A stretch of 64,000 nt of DNA from Beaufortia kweichowensis (lineage: Eukaryota; Chordata; Actinopteri; Cypriniformes; Gastromyzontidae), in assembly GCA_019155185.1 (NCBI GenBank), contig CM032818.1, forward strand, positions 1,967,433 through 2,031,432, given 5' to 3'. Made by a program: the position numbers and the translations under genes. Below are positions 39,401 through 51,930 of the stretch, in pieces. The notes beneath the pieces are model-generated. The model worked only from the letters and a program-made list of their open reading frames with translations, was not told where the DNA came from and did no database searches. How positions within the stretch are numbered: position 1 is the first letter of the stretch; each line of letters starts with the position of its first letter.

Positions 39401-42400
39401 TGGACAGTCGACTATCACATTAAATGTAAAAGCATAAGTAAAAAGAGTGTTAAGTCTCTACAGGAAATTCCACTTTAGGCTTGAAGCTGTTTTTGGGGTA
39501 AGTCCAATCTTAGGCAGTCAATATCTAGTAGATGATCATGGACCAGCAACAAACCAGGTACCACCTGATCTAACCAGCTTCAAAATTTGTTTTCAAACAT
39601 GGTGCCTTGTTACCCAGCTTAGCAAAACACATTCACAGTACCTTGCTTCTGCGGCGTATGCTGTCATTGCGATGATGCTCCTCATCAATTTCAGCGGCCT
39701 CCTCTTCTTCGCTCACCTCTCCCGTCAAAGGGTCGTCCGCCAGGCCATTCATTCTATCCTCTAATCCTCCTATTTTCTTTCCTTTCAACAGAATCTTTCC
39801 TTTCAGATCCTACACATGGAGTAAAATCACATTTATCTGCAGGCACTAATCAAAGTCAGGACTAATGCAGTAAACATGCCGATACTGAATGTACGTTAAG
39901 TAACATATTTGGATGCTTACACACTACAGAAGGCTATGATGAAGCACTTGACAGATAGGAATGTGTAATATATATATGGATTTGAAACTCTTACAGAAAA
40001 CCAAGGTGGTCACCACCAGGTTTCTCAACTAGCAGTTTACCAGAGGACCATGTTGGTAAACAAGTATATGCTGGTCCATCAGCTTGACCAGGACAAAGCA
40101 ACATAAACCAATCTGTGCCACCATGGAAAATCATGCAGGACTAAGCTGGTCAGGAGGGTTGAGTGTGTGTGGTGGGGTTATTATTGTTTGCTTTAATAAT
40201 TCAGCATGGCTGGGTCGCATTGACCTAGATCATATGGCTGCCGCCCAGATGGAGAAAGTGAGCGGATCCCAGAGAGGTCATCATACTCTGAACTGATACC
40301 TGTCTGGTCACGAGGTGGAAACTTTAAGATCTTTGGCATGGACTCTTTACTGACCGTTTACTGCACATTAAGAACCTCAAGTTGACTTGTTGAAGTGGAC
40401 TTATCAGGTGCTCGTTAAACTGACCGCATGCATCCATACTCACCTCTGGGGATGGGAGGCTGACAGGAGTCTTTCCATCTAACGTGCTTGTTAGTAGCTG
40501 GTCTCCAAGGATCTGGGTGAGGTGTTGGGCCATGACTTTCTGCTGCTCTACACTGCAGTGGTTCTCAATGGACAGGATGACGGGGTACTGTGATGCCTGT
40601 AGAGGGGAGAGTGAGTGTGTGTATGTGTGCGTGAATAAGTGATGGAGTGAAATGGAACACTCAACGCACAACAGCGGCCGATCCTATGCCAGGCAGGGGT
40701 CGACTGCCTCAGATCACTTTACGCACACACCATAGAATGGGCATAATGCCCTGGCTCAAAGTTAACCCAGGACACAGTCTTTGACACACACAGATAAAAC
40801 CTTAAACAACACTTTAACCCAGATTAAAAGAAAGACAATATTACTGTATAAAACACACCAATCATTTCATAACATATAGCATATATTATCAAATATGATT
40901 TTTTTTCTGTGACGCTACCGCTATATTAACATATGTTTTTTGTAATACCTTGGAGTACCAAAAATAGCGACTTTTTTAGCGATTTCTGTAAAAGTATAAA
41001 ATGCTACTGATACCATGATTTTAGTACACTGTCAGAAAAAATGTGTATCCCTTGTCACTGGAGCAGTACCCTTTCAAAAAACTACACATTTGCACCTAAG
41101 AAGTGCGTATTAGTACCTTAAAGGTACATATTAGTATCACAAAGGTACATATTGGTACTAAATGTATATATGCACCTGGTACATTTTAAAACCGTTTTGA
41201 AAGGGTACTGCCCCAGTGACAAAGGGTACAAATTTTGACCGTTTTTATGACAGTACATTTTAAGTTCTGTACATCACTTAAAATGATACCACTTTACAAA
41301 CATGGTAGAAGAAATAAGAAAAGATAGTCAGTCAAACAACAGCGAAACCTCTAGACCATGGCATACTCTAAATGCATAGTTGGCCAGCACGGAGACCACA
41401 TCCTTGAAAAAGATCTTCGTGGTGAACGTGTGCCCATGGTAAACAATTGGCTCCTCCGTTTGGTCCGTCCCAGCAGTCCACTTCCACACACACCGCAACC
41501 ACGTTTCAATGCTCTGTAAAACACATTTCAGCCGCTTTCATACAAGTAACTACTGAAACTGATCAAGCATGATGGCTTGAAAATGCCTCTTAGATGCAAC
41601 AATTAAACATTAAATTTGCAGTTTTCATGTTAGCAAAACTAAATTGTAAAAATATGTGTACCGTATATAGCCTTCCACACTGCTTTGTCCTCTGATTTGG
41701 TCCTCAAGGAGGTACGTGTTATGAGAAGAAGATATGAAGTAATGGCAGAGAGGTTGAGTCATGTCCTGGTAGAGTTCCAACATGGCAGGGTTGAAGATTG
41801 AGCCCTCCGTTGAGCTCAGGTACATCAAGAAACCGTCGATTGTCATAATGTGGAACATTTTAGCTTTGGGAATGAAGTTGTTGAAAATAGGTCAAGAAAG
41901 AGAACAAGCAAAGATTAGCTAAAATGATCAATGCCATTTCTGGACATGAAAAGTGAAAGCAATAGAAATGCCAGGGTAAAAGGTACAACTTTCGCAAACT
42001 CAGCTACCTGTGTCTGATGGTTCATAGCGTTGGATGATTTCAAGGGCATACTCTTGAACACTATTCTTGTGTAGCTGTTCCTCCCTCAGGAAGTCTTCCA
42101 GATCTTGGAGCGTGAGTTTCTGCCCATCAGTTGAATATACTTGAAACACTCGCAGGACCTCTTCTCGCTGAGTCAACATCTTGTAGAACAGCAGAAATTC
42201 ATCATCCTCAAGTGTACCTGACTGAGACTTGTCTGCCATCTGCAAAACACACACTGTTACAAAAGCATTGATTCTTTCTTCAAAACCAACTAAAGTGGAA
42301 ATGAACAACCGCACATCCAAGGTAAAAACATACTGTCTGGTTACCGTAAAGAGGCGCAGAGCGTGATGCTCGTTCATGTCTATGTTCATCATCTTCAACA

Positions 42401-43820
42401 GATCTCGGATCTCCTTAAAGTTCATTCGCCCGTCACCGTTTTTGTCTGCTTTTTTAAACCAATCACAGATCCATCTAGAATCATCGTTTAGGAAGAAACC
42501 ATAAAACTAGTTGGATGAAACACTGACTTGATTAACATGATGTACCCAAATAGGGTGGAGCAATTTTAGGTGTTAAGGGTAGGCCTATGATTGTCTGATG
42601 AAAATGTTGGTCCAGGATCTGTCCTGCTATACTGTGGTTATCCTCTAATGCCTTTTACGTTGTGTAAAACCTTGTGATAGATAGAAAGGGAAATGATAGA
42701 CCGCTAGATAAAGAGAGACAGTAAAGGATACTGGTCTAGTTTCTCTCTCTGCCCCATGTTCTCCAGGTTATCGATGAGTTTGCGTATCCCTTTAATCCAA
42801 GATTGCGCCTCTTCAGCTGATTCGGCCACAAGGTCTAAATTGCCCCGTCGACCACGAAACACCAGGGTGAAGCAACGGTCTGGTGGGAACTCATCAGCGA
42901 TGCTGAGAAGAATTTCTGATTGATGTCCTTCTCGTACAGCCTCCACATCACTCACAGAAACTATAAACACATATATATACATAGAAATGGGGACATCACA
43001 TTGACTTCTATTGCTTTTCATTAAAGCTCATGCAAGTAATAGATATAAACTAAAGACCAGACCCAGACTAGACCCACTTAAGGCCAAATCTAGACAAAGA
43101 CAGACTAAGAAGATATCAGTGCGGTCTCAAAAAGGTCTCGAGATTAATTACAAGTCCACCAATTTTAAGAATTTGAAAACAAGCTTTGCAGGGCTTTGCA
43201 CATGGTGGTGAATGCCTACTGTACATTACAGTACTAAATAGTAATTAGAAGATCTACCATTTCTGTCTAGGTCTGAGGGATGGATACTTACATGTGGAGT
43301 GAGCATTTACAGCTTTCTTGCTCTTGTACCAGATAGTCATGCAGTCATCTTGTAGCCTAAAGTAACGCTGTTTTTTCCATGTGCGAGATTTGATTTTTCT
43401 CATCACTGTTCCCACGATCATAGACTTCAGGTCATCATCAACTTGGATACCTGATCAGCAAGACGAAGAAGACGAAGGGGTAGAGGAAAGGTCAGACAAC
43501 AGCTAACATACCCAGATTCCCAACATATCACGTCAATGTAAACAACAAGCCGAAAATCGCCCCTCAACCCCTTCTAGTACGTAAACTGTGCACATACAGA
43601 CTCCAATTTAAGACATACTTAGACTTACCATAAATAATATTAAAGACTATTTGCTTGTAAGCAAATCAAACATTTTTTTATTTATAACTTTTTTACCTTA
43701 ATTTTTTTTTTAATTAATATACAATTATTAATGATATAGATTACTTTAATAATATAAAAATATGCAAGTATGTAACTTACGTAGGCTCCTTTCAGGAGAA
43801 GCCATCTGCTGTTCTGTCAT
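36448..43820 (-). CDS. plcd4: Phospholipase C delta 4 (frame broken in one catalytic exon)
   Basis: Cleaves PIP2 into diacylglycerol and IP3 at membranes. Exons in order: 43820-43781, 43450-43292, 42960-42732, 42474-42345, 42239-42008, 41863-41662, 41513-41367, 40596-40444, 39809-39642, 37973-37817, 37726-37610, 37505-37327, 37246-37114, 36785-36636, 36539-36448. They encode a PH domain (TWKKQRYFRLQ), EF-hands (DKNGDGRMNFKE; DKSQSGTLEDDE), the X domain (SSSHNTYLLED), an acidic X-Y linker, the Y domain (CGYVLKP) and a C2 domain ending PGYRHIHLLSKDG. Corrected length is about 761 aa, as in human PLCD4. The X-domain exon 41513-41367 contains frame breaks on both sides of EVDCWDGPN (see findings); every other exon is intact. 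The match to PLCD4 over PLCD1/3 is seen in RALKRGC and FYEISSFAESKARKL, and human PLCD4 also lies next to CNOT9. Confidence 0.9.
39229..39352 (+). mobile_element. tRNA-derived SINE
   Basis: The head ctgtagctcaatcgggagag with cattgtgttagcagtgcagt, then gtcatgggcttgatttctt, matches a decayed tRNA A/B-box layout. It is followed by a gcaagttgcttttgataaaa tail. Same family as 17491-17626. It lies in a plcd4 intron. Confidence 0.65.
39991..40165. repeat. 'ctggtc/gaccag' interspersed repeat
   Basis: Repeated ccagcttgaccagga, accagaggacc and aagctggtcaggagggttg units recall an abundant cyprinid repeat family built from ccagctt/aagctgg words. Fragments with the same words occur at 38040-38160 and 39535-39620. 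Confidence 0.45.
41030..41260. mobile_element. MITE with long inverted ends
   Basis: The left arm (cactgtcagaaaaaatgtgt, then cccttgtcactggagcagta and ccctttcaaaa) is inverted at the right (ttttgaaagggtactgcccc, then agtgacaaagggtacaaatt). The core has tandem aaggtacatattagta units. It lies in a plcd4 intron beside the frame-broken exon. Confidence 0.75.
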
Positions 43821-44085
43821 TCTATAGGCATCTGCTAATAATTGAAAAAAAAGGCACGGTCAAAATCATTTTAGCACAAACTAAATCTCTGACACCGTGC
43901 ATTATTATTCATTATGTAATCCAGTTATATCGTTACAATAAACAATATATTAATTTGTGTATGACAATTTATAATAACTGTGGTTACAAATTAAAAAAAA
44001 ATGAAAATGTGTATGAGTCAATGATGATGCATTACACAGATGTCACAGAAAGTGTCTAATTGATTCAATGTCAGTAATGGCTAAC

Positions 44086-44359
44086 ATTTAAGGTTGTATT
44101 TGTTAACAGTAGTTAATGCAATAGTTAACTACAATGAATAGTACTTCCACAGCATTAATAATATTTAGTCCATGGTCATTTCAGGATTTACTAATACATT
44201 TTTAAAATCAGAAGTTGTAATTGTTAGCATTAGTTAATGCACAATGAACTAACCTGATCAACAAAGATGAGTAAACTGAAAAACCATATTACTCATTGTT
44301 AGTTCACATTGGCTAATGCAGTTAATAATGTTCACAAATACAACCTTATTGTAAAGTGC
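44086..44359. mobile_element. MITE with 'aaggttgtatttgttaac' inverted ends
   Basis: The left arm taaggttgtatttgttaac...agttaatgca pairs with the right arm aatgcagttaataatgttc...acaaatacaacctta; the right end is ttgtaaagtgc. 'cactttacaataaggtt...' elements are common in cypriniforms. It lies upstream of the plcd4 start, within its first intron. Confidence 0.7.
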
Positions 44360-45234
44360 ACAAAAATCTCATCTTGAACAACTCTTTAAAGCTTGATTTC
44401 CACTGTCTGATGCACAATGCATGCACACACCTTTATACAAGCCTTTTCAGAGCGCAAAAACACATTGTTGTTGCAAAGCCCTGGATAGAGAGCTTTAATA
44501 CAGGGCTCAACATTAAAACTAGTCGCTTAAGCAATTCCGAATTTCTACTGATCCGTTCTTTGTTAAAAAACAACCTGCACCTCACTTCAGATACTGCACA
44601 GTCTGCACAATCTCAGACAATAAGCATAAGCAATAAGCAATAAGAATATAAACAAAGAAAAGTAATAAAAATTGCATTCACTATACACAGGGAAATGTGA
44701 TAACTAATAATATTTAACATCATAAAAATAGCAAAAAAAGACAGTCATTTAAAATGTGACAGCATCTCCACGTGAGACGTGTCGTAACTTCAGGCCACGG
44801 TTGCCAAGGAGATGCAGGTTTCACATGAGTCAACTTAAACATGGCGGTCAAAATGACCAACAACACTTACATGTAAATAATAAAATACCATGCACACAAG
44901 CATATTGTCCACAGATAAAATAAAAAATTTCAGGTAATTTGGTAATAAATAAACATTCAATTTTTACATTATTAATCTATTATAACACACATATTATAAC
45001 ATTATAACATGTCAACTATAATATTACACTAATATTCCAGGTTTTAAAAGATCACAGAAGCTCAAATGACTTAAAGACAATGATGTTGACAATGTAAACT
45101 TAATTCTTTACGTTATTTTTTTTTCTTTCTCTTTAGCCATTAAAAGAAAGTTCCAGCTTATCTTTATAAAGTGTAATGATAAAAAAATCTATGTGTGAGA
45201 ATTTTCATTGGCACAGAGGGAAGCGTCTACTTAC

Positions 45235-45560
45235 CAGCTGCAGGATCATAGTCGCATCTGTCTTTAAGCTTTTAAGACAAGCACAATTCAGGAAAAGCCC
45301 GAGTCATGTGGCTCTTTCTGCTGCGGAGCCGAACTGACTCTCCACATCTCGCCACAGCTGATCGTGCCACGACACACCTCCCCTGTGACGCACAACACAC
45401 ACCCACAGACGCACACGTTCACACACAGACTTTCAGTCCTCGTTTTCTTTAAAATGCACTTTCTATCTTTCTATCTTCAAGAACTCTGCTCCTTCAGCTT
45501 ATGTTGTGTCTCTTGAACCCTCCGAGCAGATGAAACTCGCTTATGTCAGTTTTTAAAAGG
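45235..45560 (-). promoter_or_regulatory. plcd4: Putative plcd4 leader exon and promoter
   Basis: A clear donor (cctgcagctg|gtaagtag) ends a non-coding exon at 45235. The next exon (acceptor at 43834) carries the start codon. Upstream sequence to about 45560 is more CpG-rich than its surroundings and includes cacaca runs. The exact transcription start is not visible. Confidence 0.5.
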
Positions 45561-46960
45561 TAACACAATCCTGCAGATTATGTAACGGTTCGAGCCTTAA
45601 GTGTCGCATTCCTGTGGTGTGACAGCTAAGGTTTAATCAGCAGTGAATAAATGAACTTTTGTGCAAACTATTCTTAAGCAGCGACACAGGAATGGTTCAT
45701 AACCATGTTGTCATGACTATTGGCATATTATATAGTACAAAACAGTTATTATAAGATTTGTAAGAGTTGTAAACATGTGTCAAAGTCATAAATCAAATAT
45801 GTTGTGGGTGGTACATCACTATATGCACAAATAATAAAATAAACAACAACATGATTATGAAATATTAAACCATCTTCATGGCATTTTGAAAGCCGTTCAT
45901 CAGGCAATGCATCAGCTCCGGAAAACATGTTTCGAGGAGTTTGATGTGTTTTTGTGGAACACAACTGAAGAGCCTATTGTCTGTGCTTGGCCTCTATCAT
46001 TCACGCTCTTTACCGAGAGAACGGATACTCAGATCGGATGACTAGAAGCAGACGTTTAGGAAGGATGAAACTGAGAGAGATATATAAATATATATTTCAT
46101 GGGACTGATTGCAAACATCTCATGATGTGAAGGATTATTACGTCTAGACTTCCTAAGTTAGGCATAAGTTTTTATCAATGATGATAACCTTACAAAAATG
46201 CAGAATAGCATATTTCCAATAAATATAAACATATCTTTGGAGCAGAATTATAATAACTTGTTTTGGGGGTTATGCTGGTTGATTTTGGCCATTAGGAATT
46301 CTTCCCCTCCGTTCCGTCCTCGTGTTTCTCTTCATGAATAAAACACAGGCGAGTTCAGTTTCTGGGCTCGGTTTACACACACAGCAGCGCTTGCATTTAA
46401 AGGGGGTCCCTGCCTGCTCGCTATAGCGTCGAGTCAACGCTTGGAGTGTTTCCAGACTCCTATACACACGGACAAACACTTTCCATTACAGCCATCACCT
46501 CGGTGAAACTCTCTCCTGCCGCTGTTACAACGTAACAGATAAGTTCATTACACAGCAACTAAACTGAACTTGTCATTTAGTTAAAGAGAATTAAAACTGG
46601 TTGATATTAAGCTTGTAATTGAGACTATGATGATAGACCTACATATCAAAATGAATTTAACTTTTTTGCCGTGCAGACATGTATGTAACAGTTAACTGTA
46701 TCATAGACTGTGTGTCTCAGTGATTTTACAAAACTTATAAGGCTAAAATTACTTTTAATATCTAAAAACTCAATTATTATTTAGCTTTCCTAAATTTGTT
46801 TTTGCAGTATCACTAACCGCCAGCTGGTGGCAGCAAACAGAGATTCATCTGGTCTATACTTAAAGTATTGCTCGCTGTATACTACCTACTATCCAAAATA
46901 TACATTTAAACAGCACACAGTAACAAAATAACATCTTCAACAGCAAAAAAAGCAGTAGAG
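45561..46960. other. Intergenic interval, plcd4 to cnot9
   Basis: No gene is seen; short open frames only. The right end probably borders the cnot9 3' UTR (about 46985-47363), which contains a minus-strand AATAAA near 47000. Confidence 0.5.
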
Positions 46961-47363
46961 GGGTCATGATTTTACTTAACATTGATGACACGATGACATG
47001 TTTATTTTACAGCTTTCAAAATTACATTTTTTCGGGGAAAACAAAAGACAATCAAAAAGTCTTTAAACCCCTCTCATTTTTGTCATAAAGATGACAAAGA
47101 AAAAGAAAGTAACAAGAAATCGAAAGACAACGTACAAGACCGACACTTCCACGGTCACGGAAAGTCCAAAGTCAATCTCTCAGAAAAACAAAACCGTGAA
47201 TGCTGAGCACCGTTTCTGAACTTCTTGGCAAAAAATATTAAGTGCCCTTGTATGTAAAAACAGTCTGTGTATGTTACTGGGTAGTGGGATGTTGGGTAAG
47301 TTTGTATCCTAGTCGTCCTGGAGGTGCTTGGATGAGTGTGAGCGTATAGGCGTGTGTTTGGGT

Positions 47364-49765
47364 TTACTGAGGAGGAAGCGGGATGCCACGGGGGTCTGTG
47401 ACTTGCCCCTCCTGTAGGTTTTTGACGAGTTGGGCTAGCCAGCGTTTGGTGGTGGAGTCGTCTTTTAGCACTTGTGCGAAAGTGGTGTCTTTCAGCTGAT
47501 CAGGCAGGCACTGACGGAGAGCCTCTCTCGCCCTGACAGAGAGAGAGAGAGAAAACATTATCGTTAAATAAGACAATACACTCTATGGTCAACAGCACCA
47601 CCTACAGGATATAATGGAACCAGCATTTAGAACAGGAGGGAAATGGTTACAAAAGTAACGATTAAACTCCCAAAGCGCTTTGTCTGGTGTCTTGTTAATA
47701 CCTAGAGTTGTCCGACAGACGTAAATAACAGCGCACAACGTGCTTTAGCAGGCGAGCTGAGGGCTCCTTTGACAACTGGAGGACCATCTTACCCTGCGGA
47801 AGCAAAAACAATTACAACCCTTGATCCAAAAATCCACAGACACAATAATGAACAACAAAGGTAGGCATTAATCACATCTGCAGGACTGCAAATACACAAA
47901 ATCAGTTACAGACCAATAACGTTCAATCTCTCAAGTCTAATTTGTCTATAAAAGAATCATGAATATCGTTTAATCACCAGTATCATGGCGACGTGTGAAA
48001 AGCGTTCGTAGGTCTGGCAGATATAAGCGAGGCCCGTGTCATCCAAGAGGATCTTCTGCAAGATAAATGTGGCCACCTGAAAGAGAAACATAAATTTAAG
48101 CTTTCACAGAATGTTGAATTCATGCTCCAAAAATTTCAACTTATGTGTAAATAGCATAATTATAATTATATACACAGTATATTCAGAGTATTATATCAGG
48201 TTTTATAAGAATCGAACCCATGGTCTTAGCATTGCTAGAGCTATGGTCGATTACATTGCACATAACAGTACCACATAAATTATATTAATACCGTCTTTGA
48301 GAGCTCACTGCCCGACTCCATTATGCGCAGACAGAGTGGTATGATTTCTGTGGTCAACAGGAAGTTTATCACTTCCTGTTCATCTGTTTTCACCAGCGCT
48401 CCTACAAAGTTCCAAAGATTTTTAATTCATTCATTATTTACAAAACTCTCAAATAATCCTTTTCTTATTAATCAGTTCCTTACCGATAACGCCCAGACTT
48501 GTGAGCCGCAGGTATTCAAAGGGTCGGGTTTTGCTGACCGTGTGCAGGAAAGGATATAGGAACAGAGGGATGTGAGCTGCCAGGAAAGCAGAGCTGAGGA
48601 AGAAAAGGAAAAAGTTAAGAGAAAAAAGTCAGATTTGTGTTTATCTACGATGTTTTCTGTGTGTATTGAAAGTGAGTTACCGTGTCTCAACATGGGAGGC
48701 CACACACTGCAACAGTGCTAATGCATTACACACTCGATTAGACTGGTGAGCTGTCAGTGTCGGGGGGTTTATAGATGGGTAGATGTTTACAATCTCCTGT
48801 ACAACAAAGAAAATTGTAAAAAAAAAAATTTGGAGAATATACCGGACATTTTCCACCCCTAATCAAACAATTGTTACATCACAACAAATGATGTGACTTC
48901 TGAATTTTGAGTTTTCATCGACACGCACCTGCAGGAGAGCCGCTATAGTACCACATGAGTGCCAGAGCATCGGTGCCAGATCCGTCACGGATTCTCTCTT
49001 CTTGCTGAGCTCCAGCAGGGCGTTCTCTCGTGTTTCCGGGCTGGAGAGCTCATTGATCCACTGGTAGATCTTCTCACGGTCCACCTGCGCCAGCCCCGCT
49101 GTGGTTACAGTCTACAGAGAGAGGAAAAAAGATTATAGAAAAGCAATTTAATATAGGAAGCAAAATCTTTCTGCTACCAATTTGAATAAGAGAATAGGAA
49201 GGTTTTACTGCAATATTTGCATAATGCATGAATAATAAAAAACTGCATGAAAAATTTATAAACAATTGCTTATAAGAATATGTATGTTTATGTTATTGGT
49301 TGGCTTTTTGATTTGATTTTTGGAATACCAAATATTGACATCAGCATGGTAAAAACCTCTGGGTAAAACCTCTTTTCATGGTAAGGTTGACTTTTGCATA
49401 GACTTGCACAATTATTGTTATTCTAATTCATAGTAAACTTTATACAAAAAGACTAAAGTTTTTAACCATATGATATAACTGTTGCTGTGTTTACAAACTG
49501 TTCACGTGTGAAAATCCCACCAAGACTAATTAAGATTTAACAAAACGTCTCATTTAAGAAATAAAACGTACCTATAGCAGCTGCACACAAATAAACAGTT
49601 TACATTAATATATACACCCAAAACAAAGCAGTTCATAAGTTTTAAAACATCACCATAGTAACACACTGCATTAGCTTTAGCCGCTAGCACGAGCAGGCCT
49701 CAGCTCATACAAACATGCTTAAAAAACAAACGCCCGCTCAAACTCACCGCTCCTGTAGCCAACAT
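47364..49765 (-). CDS. cnot9: CCR4-NOT transcription complex subunit 9
   Basis: CNOT9 (RQCD1, yeast Caf40) is an armadillo-repeat scaffold of the CCR4-NOT deadenylase that binds NOT1 and tryptophan-containing partners such as GW182. Exons in order: 49765-49748, 49111-48929, 48796-48681, 48593-48484, 48401-48292, 48076-47978, 47793-47702, 47532-47364; all phases agree, about 298 aa. The protein opens MLATGA, then [20 protein letters not shown], and continues with the highly conserved segments [20 protein letters not shown] and [20 protein letters not shown]. It ends [14 protein letters not shown]. It is nearly identical to the vertebrate protein along its length. The first coding exon contributes only six residues. 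The gene is divergent from ftcd, with about 1.1 kb between their start codons. Confidence 0.97.
48203..48252 (-). mobile_element. SINE head fragment
   Basis: The reverse complement reads ctagcaatgctaagaccatg then ggttcgattcttata, i.e. the B-box part of the tRNA-derived SINE. It lies in a cnot9 intron. Confidence 0.5.
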
Positions 49766-50867
49766 CCTCCCTGTCACTTTACTATGGTATCCAGAGTAAA
49801 TGTGACCAGCAGTTTTAAATGAAAAATAAATAAATCCTGTTTACATGAGCGGAGTAATCGACCGCCTTCCGCTCCTGCGTCGTCTTCTGCGAGTCGCTTC
49901 CGATGATTTCGTCACTTCCGTTATGACTCGCTGATGGATAGTGAGCGATCTAGTGCTCAACACTGCACTCTTTCAGACAGGAGTAAATGTACAATATAAA
50001 ACAATACAAATTGTCACGTTTTCGATTACAAATACTACATCAGATGTTTACCATTAAAACCATTACAAAATTATTTTATGTAATGTTTTGGTCTTCTTCA
50101 AATAGGATTTAATGGTGTTGTATTGGTTCTCATCTGTCAGATAACATGGCAACATATTACCATTAGAGACCCTTACAGTTTCCATTAAAACCAGTATTAT
50201 TACAGCCAGTTATTATTACAACCAGTAATAATTTTTACTGCAGGGAAAATATACTAAATAAGCATTTGTTTTCTCTGATGTTTAGTCCTCTGGGTGTTGC
50301 ACAATGCCATAGTTACTTTGACAAGAGCCTGTTTGTGTCTAATCCAAGGGGTGAGGAAGGGTAAAGCTGACCCACATCTCCCAGCACTTTGGCCCCGTCT
50401 GGATTATTTATTAACTAAACTCATCTTTGCATTTTGTTTTTCAGTGTGATGCAATTGTTTGGTTTTCGAGAGTTGTTTATTAAACTGTCTCTCTTATCGA
50501 GCGATGTTTGTATTTGTAGGATATTGTTGCATGTTGACCCAAATCTTTATTCTTATCTATTTAAAGCATGATAATGGAACATACAAACATATTTGTATAT
50601 GGAATCCAAAAACATGCCACCATACTCTTACAGTTATTAAAAGGTTTCCCAAAAATCTGACCTTGAGAAACCCCCCAAAATTGGGAGTCTAGACGGTTAT
50701 CTGTGACAGTAAGCGAATGATTACCAGCTGACCTACATTCAGTCTGTAGGGCAGGTTAATTATTCTAGAGCAATGCTCAAATGCTGGGAGATTTATAGGT
50801 TTCAGCAGAAAAGAGTCAGTCCAGACGAGTGTTTGTGTGTAAGGACAGTCTGTGGTCTGTTACAATC
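49766..50867. other. Divergent intergenic region cnot9/ftcd
   Basis: The left part (about 49766-49960) is CpG-rich around gcgtcgtcttctgcgagtcg, as expected for the housekeeping cnot9 promoter and 5' UTR. The rest is AT-rich with no obvious TATA box near the ftcd start. No additional gene is seen. Confidence 0.5.
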
Positions 50868-51899
50868 ATGGCTAAGCTGGTGGAATGTGTCCCCAATTTC
50901 TCAGAGGGGCGTAACAAGGAGGTAAGAAAAACAGAAAGGAAAACTAATGACGAACTGTGAAAGAGACACAATGTTTCTAAAAGTGTCATTTTATTTTGGA
51001 ATCTGGCAATGACTGGCAATTCATTTTTTTGCACTTCTTCATATACCAAATAAAGTTTACTGAGTTTATTGCTGTTATATTCCACATTTGTTTTAACACA
51101 TGAGAATATTTCAACCAATATCTAATATCCAGGTCATTGACGCCATAGCCAATGCCATCTCCGGCACGGAGGGATGCAGTCTGCTGGATGTTGATCCAGG
51201 GTCTTCCACCAACAGGACGGTTTACACATTTGTGGGCTCACTGGAGGCAGTAATTGAGGGTGCACTGAACGCTGCCCAGGTTGCCTTTAAACTCATAGAC
51301 ATGAGCAAACACTCGGGTATGATGTCCGTATTTTTTCTTTTAGTATAGAAGTAGAAATTAGTCTTAATCAGGGTTTGGTTTTACAGGTGAGCATCCTAGG
51401 ACCGGCGCCATGGACGTCTGTCCGTTTATACCAGTGCAAAACGTCACCATGAAGGAGTGTGTACAGTGTGCAAATGTGTTTGGACAGAGGTTGGCTGATA
51501 TGTTGCATGTGCCAGGTGCGTTTGTTGGAAGATGTCATGGCAAAAAAGAGATGCTTTAAAGATTTGCTGCAGTTGCTTTAATGACTCTGTCTCCTGATCT
51601 GATTTTGTAGTCTATCTCTATGGAGAAGCGGCTAAAAAAGAAAGCAGAAGATCTCTTCCATCTGTCCGTGCAGGGGAGTATGAAGCATTACCAGATAAGG
51701 TAAGACCTGACCTTCGTGACCTTTTTATATTTTAAAAACATTTAGTGTTCTAGACAAATATTAATTCTAGTATTTCAATGTGTAAATGTTTCACAAAATA
51801 AAATTATATATATAAAATTACTGTTTTACACATTTTTAATTGATTATTTAAATTTTATATTCTACATTATTTCTACACTATTGGGTTAAACCTTCCCTG

Positions 51900-51930
<31 letters not shown>

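Noticed and set aside
39447..39764. Plus-strand 105-codon open frame
   Set aside because: Overlaps the antisense of a plcd4 coding exon (39642-39809) plus a degenerate repeat; the minus-strand exon explains the sequence.
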